Assembly: GCA_015654925.1 (NCBI GenBank) | Contig: JAATFX010000085.1 | Coordinates: forward strand, 1 to 64,000 | Reading direction: 5' to 3' | DNA length: 64,000 nt | Source of the DNA: Enterobacterales bacterium | GTDB lineage: Bacteria > Pseudomonadota > Gammaproteobacteria > Enterobacterales > Enterobacteriaceae | Part shown: piece after piece, positions 17,100-25,845 of the stretch | Layout: every line of letters begins with the position of its first letter | How positions within the stretch are numbered: position 1 is the first letter of the stretch | Made by a program: the position numbers and the translations under genes | Notes under the pieces: generated by a model | The model's database searches: none | What the model saw: only the letters and a program-made list of their open reading frames with translations | What the model was told of the DNA's origin: nothing

Positions 17100-18524
17100 T
17101 CAGTTCTTATCTCCTGTGGGATTTAACGGCTCCTGCACCGCGGATAATGGGCGGGCCGGCGTGCGCGGCCGGCCGGGACCGCCCGGCGGCGGCGCTTGCC
17201 CCTCGCCCGGCTGCGGTCCCTGGCGCATCAGGCGCACCATATACAGATAACCCACGCCGAACACCGATGAATAAATCACGATAAACGCCAGCAGGCTGAT
17301 GCTCATATGCAAATCGCCGTGGGCGGATACCGCGTCGCGGGTGCGCAGCAGGCCGTAAACCACCCAAGGCTGCCGGCCGACCTCGGTGGTAAACCAGCCC
17401 GCCAGGATGGCAACCAGCCCCGTCGGGCCCATCAACAGGGCAAAACGCAAAAAAACGCGCGAGCGGTACAGCCGCTGCCGCCGGCGTAGCCACAGACTGG
17501 TTATCCCCAGCAAAATCATCAGCATGCCCAAGCCGGCCATCAGGCGGAACGACCAGAAAACAAGGGTGGAATTAGGCCGATCCCGTTTGGCAAAGTCCTT
17601 TAACGCCGGCACCTGCCGCTGCAAACTGTGCGTCAATATCAGGCTGCCCAGGTAGGGGATCTCAAGGGCGTAGCGGGTGGTTTCCCCGGCCATGTCCGGC
17701 AGGCCGAACAGGATCAGCGGCGTGGCCTCGCCGGGGCGGTTTTCCCAATGGCCCTCGATGGCGGCAATCTTGGCCGGCTGGTATTCCAGCGTATTCAGGC
17801 CGTGCATGTCTCCCAGCACCGCCTGGATCGGGGCGACTACCAGCAGCATCCACATCGCCATCGACAGCATTTTGCGAATGGCCGGGATATCGTTATGGCG
17901 CAGCAGATGCCAGGCGGCGGCGGAACCGACAAATAGGGCGCTGGCCAAAAACGCGGCGGTGGACATATGCAGCAACCGGTAGGGGAAGGACGGGTTGAAA
18001 ATCACCTGCACCCAGTCCAGCGGCACGACCTGGCCGTCTTGCACCGCATATCCCCGGGGCGTATGCATCCAGCTATTGGACGCCAGTATCCAGAAGGTGG
18101 ACATCAGGGTGCCGAGCGCCACCATGCAGGTGGCGAAAAAATGCAGGCCGTTGCCCACCCGCCGCCAGCCGAATAGCATTACACCGAGAAAACCGGCTTC
18201 CAGAAAAAAGGCGGTAAGCACCTCATAAGTCAATAACGGCCCGGTAATACCGCCGGCGAACTGGGAAAAACCGCTCCAGTTGGTGCCGAATTGATATGCC
18301 ATCACCAGTCCGGAAACCACCCCCATGCCGAAATTCACCGCAAAAACCTTGGACCAGAAATGATATAGATCGCGATAATCGTCATTGCGGGTTTTCAGCC
18401 ACAGCCCCTCCAGCACCGCCAGAAAGCTGGCCAGGCCGATGGTGATGGCGGGAAAGATAATGTGGAAGGACACCGTAAAGGCGAACTGGATTCTGGCAAG
18501 GTGAAACGCGTCTAGCCCAAACAT
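17100..18524 (-). CDS. cydA: Cytochrome bd-type quinol oxidase subunit I (CioA/CydA)
   Basis: The 474-residue subunit binds hemes b558, b595 and d and oxidises quinol, reducing oxygen to water. His near the start (FHLARIQFAFTVSFHI), GRQPWVVYG in the late conserved block and a short Q-loop (KDFAKRDRPNST segment) mark it as the cyanide-insensitive type. I start it at 18524 (MFGLDAF), with GGGG six bases before ATG, rather than at the longer frame to 18575. The promoter region is shared with divergent ydcR. Confidence 0.9.
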   Translation of the reverse strand: MFGLDAFHLARIQFAFTVSFHIIFPAITIGLASFLAVLEGLWLKTRNDDYRDLYHFWSKVFAVNFGMGVVSGLVMAYQFGTNWSGFSQFAGGITGPLLTYEVLTAFFLEAGFLGVMLFGWRRVGNGLHFFATCMVALGTLMSTFWILASNSWMHTPRGYAVQDGQVVPLDWVQVIFNPSFPYRLLHMSTAAFLASALFVGSAAAWHLLRHNDIPAIRKMLSMAMWMLLVVAPIQAVLGDMHGLNTLEYQPAKIAAIEGHWENRPGEATPLILFGLPDMAGETTRYALEIPYLGSLILTHSLQRQVPALKDFAKRDRPNSTLVFWSFRLMAGLGMLMILLGITSLWLRRRQRLYRSRVFLRFALLMGPTGLVAILAGWFTTEVGRQPWVVYGLLRTRDAVSAHGDLHMSISLLAFIVIYSSVFGVGYLYMVRLMRQGPQPGEGQAPPPGGPGRPRTPARPLSAVQEPLNPTGDKN

Positions 18525-18631
18525 GGCATACCCCATACTGATTAATCCGAACAACCGGGTTCCGCTGCCCGCCAAGAGATTGGCGCGTTAACGCTGCGGG
18601 ACGCCGTCGATCATAGAATGAAAAACCGGGG

Positions 18632-18676
18632 TATAACAGCTACAAAAATGATGATTTATGCTATAACAGTTGCTGT
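18632..18676. promoter_or_regulatory. Paired direct repeats between cydA and ydcR
   Basis: TATAACAG occurs at 18632-18639 and again at 18662-18669, exactly 30 bases apart, about three helical turns. The second copy is extended into ACAG-TTG-CTGT (18666-18676). MocR-type regulators such as GabR bind direct repeats, so this is a good candidate YdcR autoregulatory site. Binding is inferred. Confidence 0.45.
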
Positions 18677-18700
18677 AAATAACGAGGCGCGGTGCCTGGG

Positions 18701-20110
18701 ATGAATAAATACGAAACGCTGGTCGATCGGTTACGCGAGCAGATCGCGGCCAATATCTGGCAGGTGGGGGACAAGCTCCCCTCGCTGCGCGAGCAGGCGG
18801 TCTACTCGGGCATGAGCCTGATGACGGTGATGCACGCCTATCAAATACTGGAAAGCCAGGGATGGATCATCTCCCGCCCGCAGTCGGGCTATTACATTGC
18901 GCCGAAGGCCGGATTCCTCACCACCCCGGCCACCCACCAGCAGGTGCAGCCCGCCGAACAGGTGGATATCAACGCTTTTATCTTTGATGTGCTGCAGGCC
19001 AGCCGCGATCAATCCATCGTGCCCTTCGGCTCGGCTTTTCCCGATCCTTCGCTGTTCCCCCGCCAGCAGCTCGCCCGCTCGCTGACCACGGTGGCGCGCA
19101 CCATGACCCCGCTAAGCGCCGTGGATAATCTGCCGCCGGGCAACGAGGACCTGCGCAACACCATCGCCAAACGTTATGCCCTGCAAGGAATGCAAATTTC
19201 CCCCGAAGAAATAGTTATCACCGCCGGCGCCATGGAGTCGCTCAACCTAAGCCTGCAAGCGGTCACGGAGCCGGGGGATTGGGTGATCGTGGAAAACCCG
19301 GCCTTTTACGGCGCCCTGCAAGCGCTGGAACGGTTGAAACTAAAGGCGGTGGCCATTGCCACCCATCCGCAATTCGGCATCGATCTCGACGCGCTGGAAA
19401 ACGCGCTGGCCGCTTACCCGGTCAAGGCCTGCTGGGTCATGACCAATAGCCAGAATCCGCTGGGCTGTACGTTGTCCGATGAGAAAAAACGGCAGTTGGT
19501 GGCCCTGTTGCAACAATACCGGGTGCATCTGATTGAGGATGACGTGTATAGCGAACTCTATTTCGGCGCCGATAAGCCGCTGCCGGCCAAAGCCTATGAC
19601 CGTTTGGGCATGGCCATGCACTGCTCGTCGTTTTCCAAAAACCTGGTGGCGGGCTTCCGGGTCGGCTGGGTGGCGGCGGGGGAAATGGCGGGCAAGATCC
19701 AGCGCTTGCAATTGATGACCACGTTGTCCACCAGCGCGCCGATGCAGCTGGCGTTGGCCAATTACCTGGCCACCCGCAGTTATGACCGCCATCTCCGGCG
19801 CCTGCGCCGCCTGCTCGAACAGCGCAAAAACAGCGCCTGGCAGTCGCTGCACGCCCATTTGCCCCCGGCGGCGCGCATCAACTACTCTCATAGCGGCTAC
19901 TTTTTATGGATTGAGCTGCCGGCGCATATCAGCGCCACGGAGCTTTATCACCGGGCGCTGCGGCAAAAAATCAGCATTGCCCCCGGCAAGATGTTTTCCG
20001 CCGGCGGCCAGTATAATAATTATTTCCGCTTTAATACCTCATACGCCTGGGACGAGAGGTATGAGCGCGCCGTCATCGCCCTGGCGGATATTATCAAACA
20101 GATGCTGTAA
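18701..20110 (+). CDS. ydcR: MocR-family regulator YdcR (GntR HTH plus aminotransferase domain)
   Basis: The 469-residue protein has an N-terminal winged HTH (LREQIAANIWQVGDKLPSLREQ, here in part) and a fold-type I aminotransferase domain, with the PLP Lys in SSFSKNLVAGFRVGW. Long stretches match E. coli YdcR, including LPPGNEDLR, ITAGAMESLNLSLQAVTEPGDW and MTNSQNPLG. Such proteins sense PLP or amino compounds and act as transcription factors. ATG 18701 gives the family start (MNKY); a GTG at 18692 has a closer GAGG and is an alternative. Confidence 0.93.
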   Translation: MNKYETLVDRLREQIAANIWQVGDKLPSLREQAVYSGMSLMTVMHAYQILESQGWIISRPQSGYYIAPKAGFLTTPATHQQVQPAEQVDINAFIFDVLQASRDQSIVPFGSAFPDPSLFPRQQLARSLTTVARTMTPLSAVDNLPPGNEDLRNTIAKRYALQGMQISPEEIVITAGAMESLNLSLQAVTEPGDWVIVENPAFYGALQALERLKLKAVAIATHPQFGIDLDALENALAAYPVKACWVMTNSQNPLGCTLSDEKKRQLVALLQQYRVHLIEDDVYSELYFGADKPLPAKAYDRLGMAMHCSSFSKNLVAGFRVGWVAAGEMAGKIQRLQLMTTLSTSAPMQLALANYLATRSYDRHLRRLRRLLEQRKNSAWQSLHAHLPPAARINYSHSGYFLWIELPAHISATELYHRALRQKISIAPGKMFSAGGQYNNYFRFNTSYAWDERYERAVIALADIIKQML

Positions 20111-20111
20111 C

Positions 20112-20134
20112 GCGTCCGGCGCCGCGCCGGACGC
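20112..20134. terminator. Bidirectional hairpin between ydcR and surE
   Basis: GCGTCCGGCGC and GCGCCGGACGC form a perfect stem immediately after the ydcR stop and just before the stop of convergent surE. There is no long T run, so termination efficiency is uncertain. Confidence 0.6.
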
Positions 20135-20138
20135 AACC

Positions 20139-20915
20139 TCAGAAATCCTGCCCGTACAGGTCGCCGAGGCGCTGGTATTCATGGATTTCGGTGCGCTCGA
20201 AGGTCAGCGGCGTTACCGAGATATAACCGTCGTCATTGAGTTTAAGCTCGCTGTTTTCCGGCCGTTCCAGGCCGCCGTGGCGCACCCGAATCCAGAAATA
20301 GTCCTCGCCGTGGGGGTCCTTCGCGCTGGTGACCATGATGCCGTCCACATTGCCCATGCCCTGTTTGGTGACCCTGATGCCTTTAACGTCATCCGCCGCC
20401 ATATCGGGGAAGTTAACGTTGAGACAGACCTGCTTATCCCAGCTGGCCTGCAACAAATGCTGTAGCGTCGGCACCAGAAAGCGCGTCGCGCTGTCCCAGT
20501 TTACCGGCTGGTCCGGGTCGCGGTTTTGGCTGAGCGCGATAGACGGCACGCCGGATAACATGCCGGTCATGGCCGCGCCCACCGTACCGGAGAGCAGCGT
20601 TTCAAATCCCAGGTTCGAGCCGTTATTCACGCCGGAGAGCACCAGATCGGGAGGCGTATCGCGCATGGCCTGGTGTACGGCATAAGCCACGCAGTCGGCG
20701 GGGGTGCCGTAGACGGCAAACCGCCGGGGGCCTTTATCGATCACCCGCACCGGCTCGCGCATGCTTAATGAATTGGCGACGCCGCTTTTATCCTGGGCGG
20801 GGGCGACGATCCATACTTCATTGGCGATTTCCTGGGCGGCCCGGGCCAGCAATTCCAGTCCGGGGGCGTCGATGCCGTCATCGTTGGTTAATAATACGCG
20901 ATTCACTTTTTTCAT
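20139..20915 (-). CDS. surE: SurE-family 5'/3'-nucleotidase
   Basis: The 258-residue metal-dependent phosphatase acts on nucleoside monophosphates. The N-terminal LLTNDDGIDAPGL binds the metal with its Asp pair, VAPAQDKSG carries conserved Ser residues, and SGVNNGSNLG is the third signature. I start it at 20915 (MKKVNR); the longer frame adds over 100 unlike residues. It is not in the usual surE-pcm-nlpD-rpoS setting, so it is likely a second, paralogous surE. It lies downstream of an SDR gene on the same strand, 229 bases away. Confidence 0.9.
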   Translation of the reverse strand: MKKVNRVLLTNDDGIDAPGLELLARAAQEIANEVWIVAPAQDKSGVANSLSMREPVRVIDKGPRRFAVYGTPADCVAYAVHQAMRDTPPDLVLSGVNNGSNLGFETLLSGTVGAAMTGMLSGVPSIALSQNRDPDQPVNWDSATRFLVPTLQHLLQASWDKQVCLNVNFPDMAADDVKGIRVTKQGMGNVDGIMVTSAKDPHGEDYFWIRVRHGGLERPENSELKLNDDGYISVTPLTFERTEIHEYQRLGDLYGQDF

Positions 20916-21054
20916 AGTCAGGTGTTCTCCATGTGGTAATGCCAAAATGAAACCATGAGCTTTGTTTATGCCACCGGTTGATAGTTCCATAATAAGGCAT
21001 CCCCCAGGCTTGGGGGAGAAAAAATAGGCAATCGCCGGGAAGTTTCTACGCTTG

Positions 21055-21072
21055 CCGCACCCTAAGGTGCGG
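21055..21072. terminator. Stem-loop between the SDR and surE genes
   Basis: CCGCACC, a CTAA loop and GGTGCGG form a seven-base perfect stem. A second hairpin (CCCCCA...TGGGGG) lies at about 21001-21016. Both fall in the 229-base gap after the SDR stop and may end its transcript; neither is followed by a T run on the minus strand. Confidence 0.35.
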
Positions 21073-21144
21073 TAAGAGGATGAATGATTGATGGCGGAAA
21101 GATGACAAATGACGCGCCGCGGCTGCTCGCCGGCGGCGGCGGGT

Positions 21145-22005
21145 TTATTGCGGGAAATCCGTGGCGAACGACGCGTCGCGCCATGCCGCCAGCTCTTGTT
21201 TGACGTGGGAAATTTTCTCATGGGCCAGGTTCCATGAGATCTCACCGGCAAACACATGCAGCGGCGGATGATCCGCGGCGGCGATTTCGGCGATAAGCGC
21301 GGCCAGCCGGTCGGGATCGCCCGCCTGGCGGCCGGCCAACGTGCCCAAATGCAGATCCAGCGATGCCTGGGCCTCGGTATAATCGTCGATTTTCCGGTGC
21401 GCCACCGCCAGCGATCCGCCGGAGAGAAAATCGGTGCGCACCGGCCCCGGATAAATAAGGGTGGTGCGGATACCTAATTCTTTCACTTCGGCCGCCAGGG
21501 CTTCCGTCAGGCCCGAGAGAGCGAATTTGGTGGCCACATAACTGCCCCAGCCGGCATATCCGCCCTGGAAACCCACGATGGACGAAATATTAATGATATG
21601 CCCCGAGCGCTGGCGGCGCAGATGGGGCAGCGCGTGGCGCAGTACATTCAGCGGGGCGAAGAGATTCACCTCGACGTTTTGGCGCACCTCGGCATCGGAT
21701 AACGCTTCCACCGCGCCGTGCAGGCCATAACCGGCATTATTGACCACCACGTCGATATTGCCGAACGTTTTGATCGCCAGGTCGATGGCGGCGCCGACGC
21801 TGGCTTCATCGGTCAGGTCGGCGGCCACCGGCAGGAATAACAGAAACTGATCGGCGGTGGGGGCCACCGCCGTTTCCAGCGCTTCCTTGCTGCGGGAGGT
21901 GGCGGCGACCCGTTCGCCCCGCGCCAGCAGCAGGCGGGTAAGCGCCAGTCCCAGGCCTTTGGACGCGCCGGTGATAAACCAGGTTTTGGCTGAGTTGCCA
22001 GACAT
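21145..22005 (-). CDS. Short-chain dehydrogenase/reductase
   Basis: The 286-residue SDR has the cofactor motif TGASKGLG near residue 12, the NNAGYG block, a Ser in NISSIVG and the catalytic YVATK. Its basic residues after the nucleotide loop (TSRSKEAL) suggest NADPH. I start it at 22005, with GGAGTCCTAT before ATG. It follows another SDR by 60 bases and the two share a strand, so they likely form an operon controlled by the divergent AraC-type gene. The substrate is unknown. Confidence 0.85.
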   Translation of the reverse strand: MSGNSAKTWFITGASKGLGLALTRLLLARGERVAATSRSKEALETAVAPTADQFLLFLPVAADLTDEASVGAAIDLAIKTFGNIDVVVNNAGYGLHGAVEALSDAEVRQNVEVNLFAPLNVLRHALPHLRRQRSGHIINISSIVGFQGGYAGWGSYVATKFALSGLTEALAAEVKELGIRTTLIYPGPVRTDFLSGGSLAVAHRKIDDYTEAQASLDLHLGTLAGRQAGDPDRLAALIAEIAAADHPPLHVFAGEISWNLAHEKISHVKQELAAWRDASFATDFPQ

Positions 22006-22064
22006 ATAGGACTCCTGTTCCCTTAACGGGAAAATTGCGTGTTGGGAAATTGCGGGTTGGGAAA

Positions 22065-22802
22065 TCAATAGGGGCTGGCGGTGGGACGCACCACCAGTTC
22101 GCTGACATCCACGCCGTCCGGCTGATCGATGGCATAAGCAATGGCCTGGGCAATCGCGTCGGGTTGAATGGCGATGCGCCGAAAACCTTCCATCGCGCGC
22201 CGCGCCGTGTCATCGGTAATGGTGCCGGCGAGCTCCGATTCCACCACCCCAGGGCAAACCACGGTGACGCGGATATTATCGTGTTCCTGGCGCAGTCCGT
22301 CGGAGATAGCCCGGACCGCGAACTTGGTGGCGCAATACACCGCCGCAGTGGGGGACACGCTCAGCCCGCCGATGGACGACACATTAATCACCTGCCCGTG
22401 TCCCTGCCGTTTCATCTGCGGCAGCACCGCCGCGATGCCGTGCAGTACACCGCGGATATTCACATCAATCATCCGGTTCCACTCGTCTACCTTCAGGGAC
22501 TCCAGCGGGGAAAGCGGCATTACGCCTGCGTTATTGACTATCACATCGATATGGCCGCTGGCGGCCAGGGCCTGGTCGGCAAAGGCTTGCATCTCTTCCA
22601 TGCTGGTCACGTCCAGCGCGCGGTATTCCACCGCGCCGCCCGCCGCCCGCAGCTCGTCGGCCAGTTCGGCGAGCCGGTCGGTGCGCCGCGCGCCGATAAA
22701 CAGCCGGTGTCCCTGGCCGGCCAGCAAACGCGCCGTTGCTTCGCCGATACCGCTGCTGGCGCCGGTAATCAAAACGGTTTTCGCTTTCTGTATCGCAGTC
22801 AT
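22065..22802 (-). CDS. Short-chain dehydrogenase/reductase
   Basis: The 245-residue SDR is closest to the YdfG/serine-dehydrogenase-like group. TGASSGIGEATARLLA is the cofactor site, GARRTDRL suggests NADP, NNAGVMPLSPL and NVSSIGG precede the catalytic YCATKFAVRA. It is the first gene of a two-SDR minus-strand operon; the 184-base gap to the divergent AraC regulator should hold its promoter. The substrate is unknown. Confidence 0.87.
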   Translation of the reverse strand: MTAIQKAKTVLITGASSGIGEATARLLAGQGHRLFIGARRTDRLAELADELRAAGGAVEYRALDVTSMEEMQAFADQALAASGHIDVIVNNAGVMPLSPLESLKVDEWNRMIDVNIRGVLHGIAAVLPQMKRQGHGQVINVSSIGGLSVSPTAAVYCATKFAVRAISDGLRQEHDNIRVTVVCPGVVESELAGTITDDTARRAMEGFRRIAIQPDAIAQAIAYAIDQPDGVDVSELVVRPTASPY

Positions 22803-22986
22803 AATTTATGCCTTTATCAGGGATGGTCTGGGAAAGCCATGGTAAGGCGCACGCGGCGATCGGCGAATATCCAGTCCTTTTTGTTTATTGCCTATTCCTA
22901 TTTAATGCGGGTTTAACAGGAGATAATGGGGGTGTTTTATGGTTTATTACTCTTCACGCTCCTTTGCTACGCCATAGGTACTTTTG

Positions 22987-23931
22987 ATGCCGCAGTCCCC
23001 GGTTATGTCCCGTTCCCAGCGTATGATCGCCCTGCTGGGACAGTTGGCGCCTCATGAGGGTTACACCCGTTCCGCCCTGGACGGCGTGCGCTTTATGCGC
23101 GCCAACCATCCCCTGGGCCGCACGCAGGTGCTCTATGAACCCGGCATCGTGATTGTGTGCCAGGGCCGCAAACGCGGGTTTCTTGCCGACGAAGTGTATG
23201 TTTATGACGCCCAGCATTATTTGGTGCTGTCGGTGCCGCTGCCTTTCTCCACCGAAACCGAGGCCAGCGAGGAAGAGCCGATGCTGGCGGTATCCTTGAG
23301 CCTGGATATGCTGGCGGTGGCGGATCTGGTGCTCACCCTCGACCAGTCCGGCGTCGGCCCAGCGGCGGCCCCGCTGGGGATTATCGCCACCCCGCTGGGC
23401 GACGACCTGGCCGACGCCACGCTGCGTCTGCTGCAATGCCTGGCTTCGCCGCTGGAGGCCGAGGTGCTCGGTCCGGCCATCGTGCGGGAAATCAGCTTCA
23501 GGGTATTGATGGGGGAGCAGGGCGGGGCGATTCGCGCCGCCCTGACGCATCAGGGGCGGTTCGGCAAAGTCGCCAAGGCGCTGCGGCGCATCCACGCCGA
23601 TTATGCCGGCACGCTGGATGTGGCCCGCCTGGCGGCGGAAGCGGGCATGAGCGTGCCGGCCTTCCATGTCCATTTCAAAGCGGTCACCCATACTTCGCCG
23701 ATCCAATATATCAAGTCGACCCGCCTGCACCAGGCGCGGCTGCTGATGATTCGCGACAATCTGTCGGCGCAGGCCGCCTCGGCCAGCGTCGGTTATGAAA
23801 GTTCCTCGCAATTTAACCGTGAATTTAAACGGCTATTTGGCCGCACCCCGGGGGACGAAGCGCGGGATTTGAAACACGCCCTGGCGTTATTGCCCGCGCA
23901 GGACCGTGCGCAATTGGCGCTGGCCCATTAA
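22987..23931 (+). CDS. AraC-family transcriptional regulator (AraC_N type)
   Basis: The 314-residue protein has an N-terminal AraC_N sensor (LYEPGIVIVCQGRKRG, then YLVLSVPLPF) and a C-terminal pair of HTH motifs (LDVARLAAEAGMSVPAFHVHFK; SVGYESSSQFNREFKRLFG, shown in part). It resembles YqhC, which activates aldehyde reductase genes in E. coli. Its divergent position next to two SDR genes suggests the same kind of job: induction of reductases by aldehydes. That role is inference. ATG 22987 follows AGGT by eight bases. Confidence 0.87.
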   Translation: MPQSPVMSRSQRMIALLGQLAPHEGYTRSALDGVRFMRANHPLGRTQVLYEPGIVIVCQGRKRGFLADEVYVYDAQHYLVLSVPLPFSTETEASEEEPMLAVSLSLDMLAVADLVLTLDQSGVGPAAAPLGIIATPLGDDLADATLRLLQCLASPLEAEVLGPAIVREISFRVLMGEQGGAIRAALTHQGRFGKVAKALRRIHADYAGTLDVARLAAEAGMSVPAFHVHFKAVTHTSPIQYIKSTRLHQARLLMIRDNLSAQAASASVGYESSSQFNREFKRLFGRTPGDEARDLKHALALLPAQDRAQLALAH

Positions 23932-24274
23932 TCAGAGACGTAAATGTGGGATGATTTGGTATTAGCCAGTCATTTGATTGTTTTTATTAATCATTTTCAC
24001 CAAATCATTGCGGTAGTATAGATTAATGAAATAGGCGGCCAACTATTTCGGAATTTTATTTCAATTTGTGATAAACATTAAAATTTCACCTATTAGTAAC
24101 ATAAAAAATGTGACCCGCCTCATTCAAATGACGGAAGGCGTATTTTCTAAAACGCCGTTCCATATATGATGATGATATTGCTTCCCTAAACCTCCAAATA
24201 CCAAAGCGACCGAATACCGCCCGTTTGACGTGTCCGGTCGTATATATCTCTGTAATCCGTCGGGAGTCATAATA
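23932..24274. promoter_or_regulatory. AT-rich promoter region of the TRAP operon
   Basis: These 343 bases between the AraC-type gene and the TRAP binding protein are markedly AT-rich and should hold the TRAP promoter. I see no convincing small gene, terminator or known operator. Confidence 0.35.
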
Positions 24275-25252
24275 ATGCAAATGAAAAGAGTTTTTATTGC
24301 CCTGTCGCTGGCCTGTGCCACCACTCTGGTTACGCTGCCCGCCCTGGCCCGGGTGCTGAGAGTAGCCGAGGTGCAACCCGAGGGATATCCCACCGTGGTG
24401 GCGTTGCAGCACATGGGCGAAAAATTAAAACAGGCCACCGACGGGCGGCTGGAGATTAAAGTCTATTCCGGGGGCGTGCTGGGGGATGAAGAGCAGGCGT
24501 TGCAGCAGGTGCAAATCGGCGCGGTGGACATGATCCGCGTTTCGCTGGCGCCGATGACCACCATCGCCCCGGAAACCAGCGTGCTGACGCTGCCCTATAT
24601 CTTCCGTGACGAAGACCACATGCACAAAGTGCTCGACGGCGCGGTCGGGCAGGAAATCGCCGATAAGGTCAGCGCCGACCCGCGGGCCAAAATGGTATTC
24701 CTCGGCTGGACCGACGCCGGCGTGCGCAATATGATCACCAAAAAACCGATGGTTAAGCCGGAAGATTTAAAAGGCATGAAAATCCGCGTCCAGAATAGCC
24801 AGATTTCCCTGGCCACCCTGAAAGCCATGGGCTCCAATCCCGTGGCCATGGGCGTAAGCGAAGTATTTAGCGCCATGCAAACCGGGGTGGTGGACGGTAC
24901 CGAGAATAACCCGCCCACCTTTGTCGCCCACAACTATATTCCGGTTGCCAAATATTACACGCTGACCGGCCATTTTATTCAGCCGGAGATGATCCTTATT
25001 TCAAAAGTCGTGTGGGATAAATTATCTAAAGAGGATCAACAAACCCTGGCGAAATTAGGCAAAGAAGCGCAAATGGATGAACGCCAACTGTGGGCGCAAT
25101 ACAACCAGCAGTCGCTGGATAAAATGAAAGCCGCCAAAATTAATTTCCAAGATATCGATCATGATTATTTCGTCAAGGCGACCCAGCCGGTACGGGATCA
25201 GTTTGGCAAAGGGTATGAAGATTTAATGAAGCGCATAGCGGAAGTGAATTAG
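24275..25252 (+). CDS. TRAP transporter solute-binding protein (DctP family)
   Basis: The 325-residue periplasmic protein has a signal peptide (MQMKRVFIALSLACA through ALA). The DctP-family core includes GGVLGDEEQALQQVQIG, VRNMITKKP and DLKGMKIRVQNS, whose Arg normally binds the substrate carboxylate. It then has FSAMQTGVVDGTENN. GGGAGTCAT precedes ATG 24275. It delivers an organic acid, probably a sugar acid, to the DctQM membrane pair encoded next. No catabolic gene adjoins it, so the ligand is unknown. Confidence 0.92.
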   Translation: MQMKRVFIALSLACATTLVTLPALARVLRVAEVQPEGYPTVVALQHMGEKLKQATDGRLEIKVYSGGVLGDEEQALQQVQIGAVDMIRVSLAPMTTIAPETSVLTLPYIFRDEDHMHKVLDGAVGQEIADKVSADPRAKMVFLGWTDAGVRNMITKKPMVKPEDLKGMKIRVQNSQISLATLKAMGSNPVAMGVSEVFSAMQTGVVDGTENNPPTFVAHNYIPVAKYYTLTGHFIQPEMILISKVVWDKLSKEDQQTLAKLGKEAQMDERQLWAQYNQQSLDKMKAAKINFQDIDHDYFVKATQPVRDQFGKGYEDLMKRIAEVN

Positions 25253-25317
25253 TCCCTAACTCCCGGCGGCGGTAAATCAATATTAACCGTCGCAGCCAAC
25301 GTCGCAGGTGAATCCTT

Positions 25318-25827
25318 ATGTTGCATTCTTACCCCAGAGTAATGGACATGTTGTATTTTGCATGTCTGGCGATCGCCAGCATCTCGCTGATGATTATGGT
25401 AACGGTGATACCCATCGGCATTTTTGCCCGCTATCTGTTCGACAACGCCCTCTCCTGGCCGGAACCGGTAGCGATTGTCTGCATGATTATATTCACGTTT
25501 ATCGGCGCCGCGGTGGGGTATCGCGCCAATACGCATATTTCGGTCACGGTGTTGACCGACCGGTTATCGCCCGCCGGCCAGCGTATTTGTGAATTGAGCT
25601 GCGACATCATCATGTGCGCGATTTGCCTGATCCTGGTTTGGTACAGCGCCAGCCTATGCGGCGCGATGTGGGACCAGACCATGGCCTCATTACCCGATGT
25701 GAGCTACGGCGAAATGTATTTGCCGATCCCGGTGGGAATGCTTGTTACGCTGCTGTTCGTGATTGAAAGAATGATGTGCGGCCCACAGGCGCATCGCCCC
25801 CTGGTGATGCTGGGTAACTCCCACTAA
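25318..25827 (+). CDS. TRAP transporter small permease (DctQ family)
   Basis: The 169-residue protein has four hydrophobic segments and the family-typical FARYLFDNALSWPEPVA and AAVGYRANTHISV blocks. It couples the DctP-type binding protein to the large permease in the inner membrane. AGGTGAATCCTT precedes the ATG; 18 bases separate its stop from the dctM-type start. Confidence 0.9.
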   Translation: MLHSYPRVMDMLYFACLAIASISLMIMVTVIPIGIFARYLFDNALSWPEPVAIVCMIIFTFIGAAVGYRANTHISVTVLTDRLSPAGQRICELSCDIIMCAICLILVWYSASLCGAMWDQTMASLPDVSYGEMYLPIPVGMLVTLLFVIERMMCGPQAHRPLVMLGNSH

Positions 25828-25845
25828 CGGTTGCGGAGCGGTTCA

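Noticed and set aside
22035..22916. A 293-codon plus-strand frame opposite the SDR gene
   Set aside because: Antisense shadow; the minus strand encodes an SDR with all motifs.
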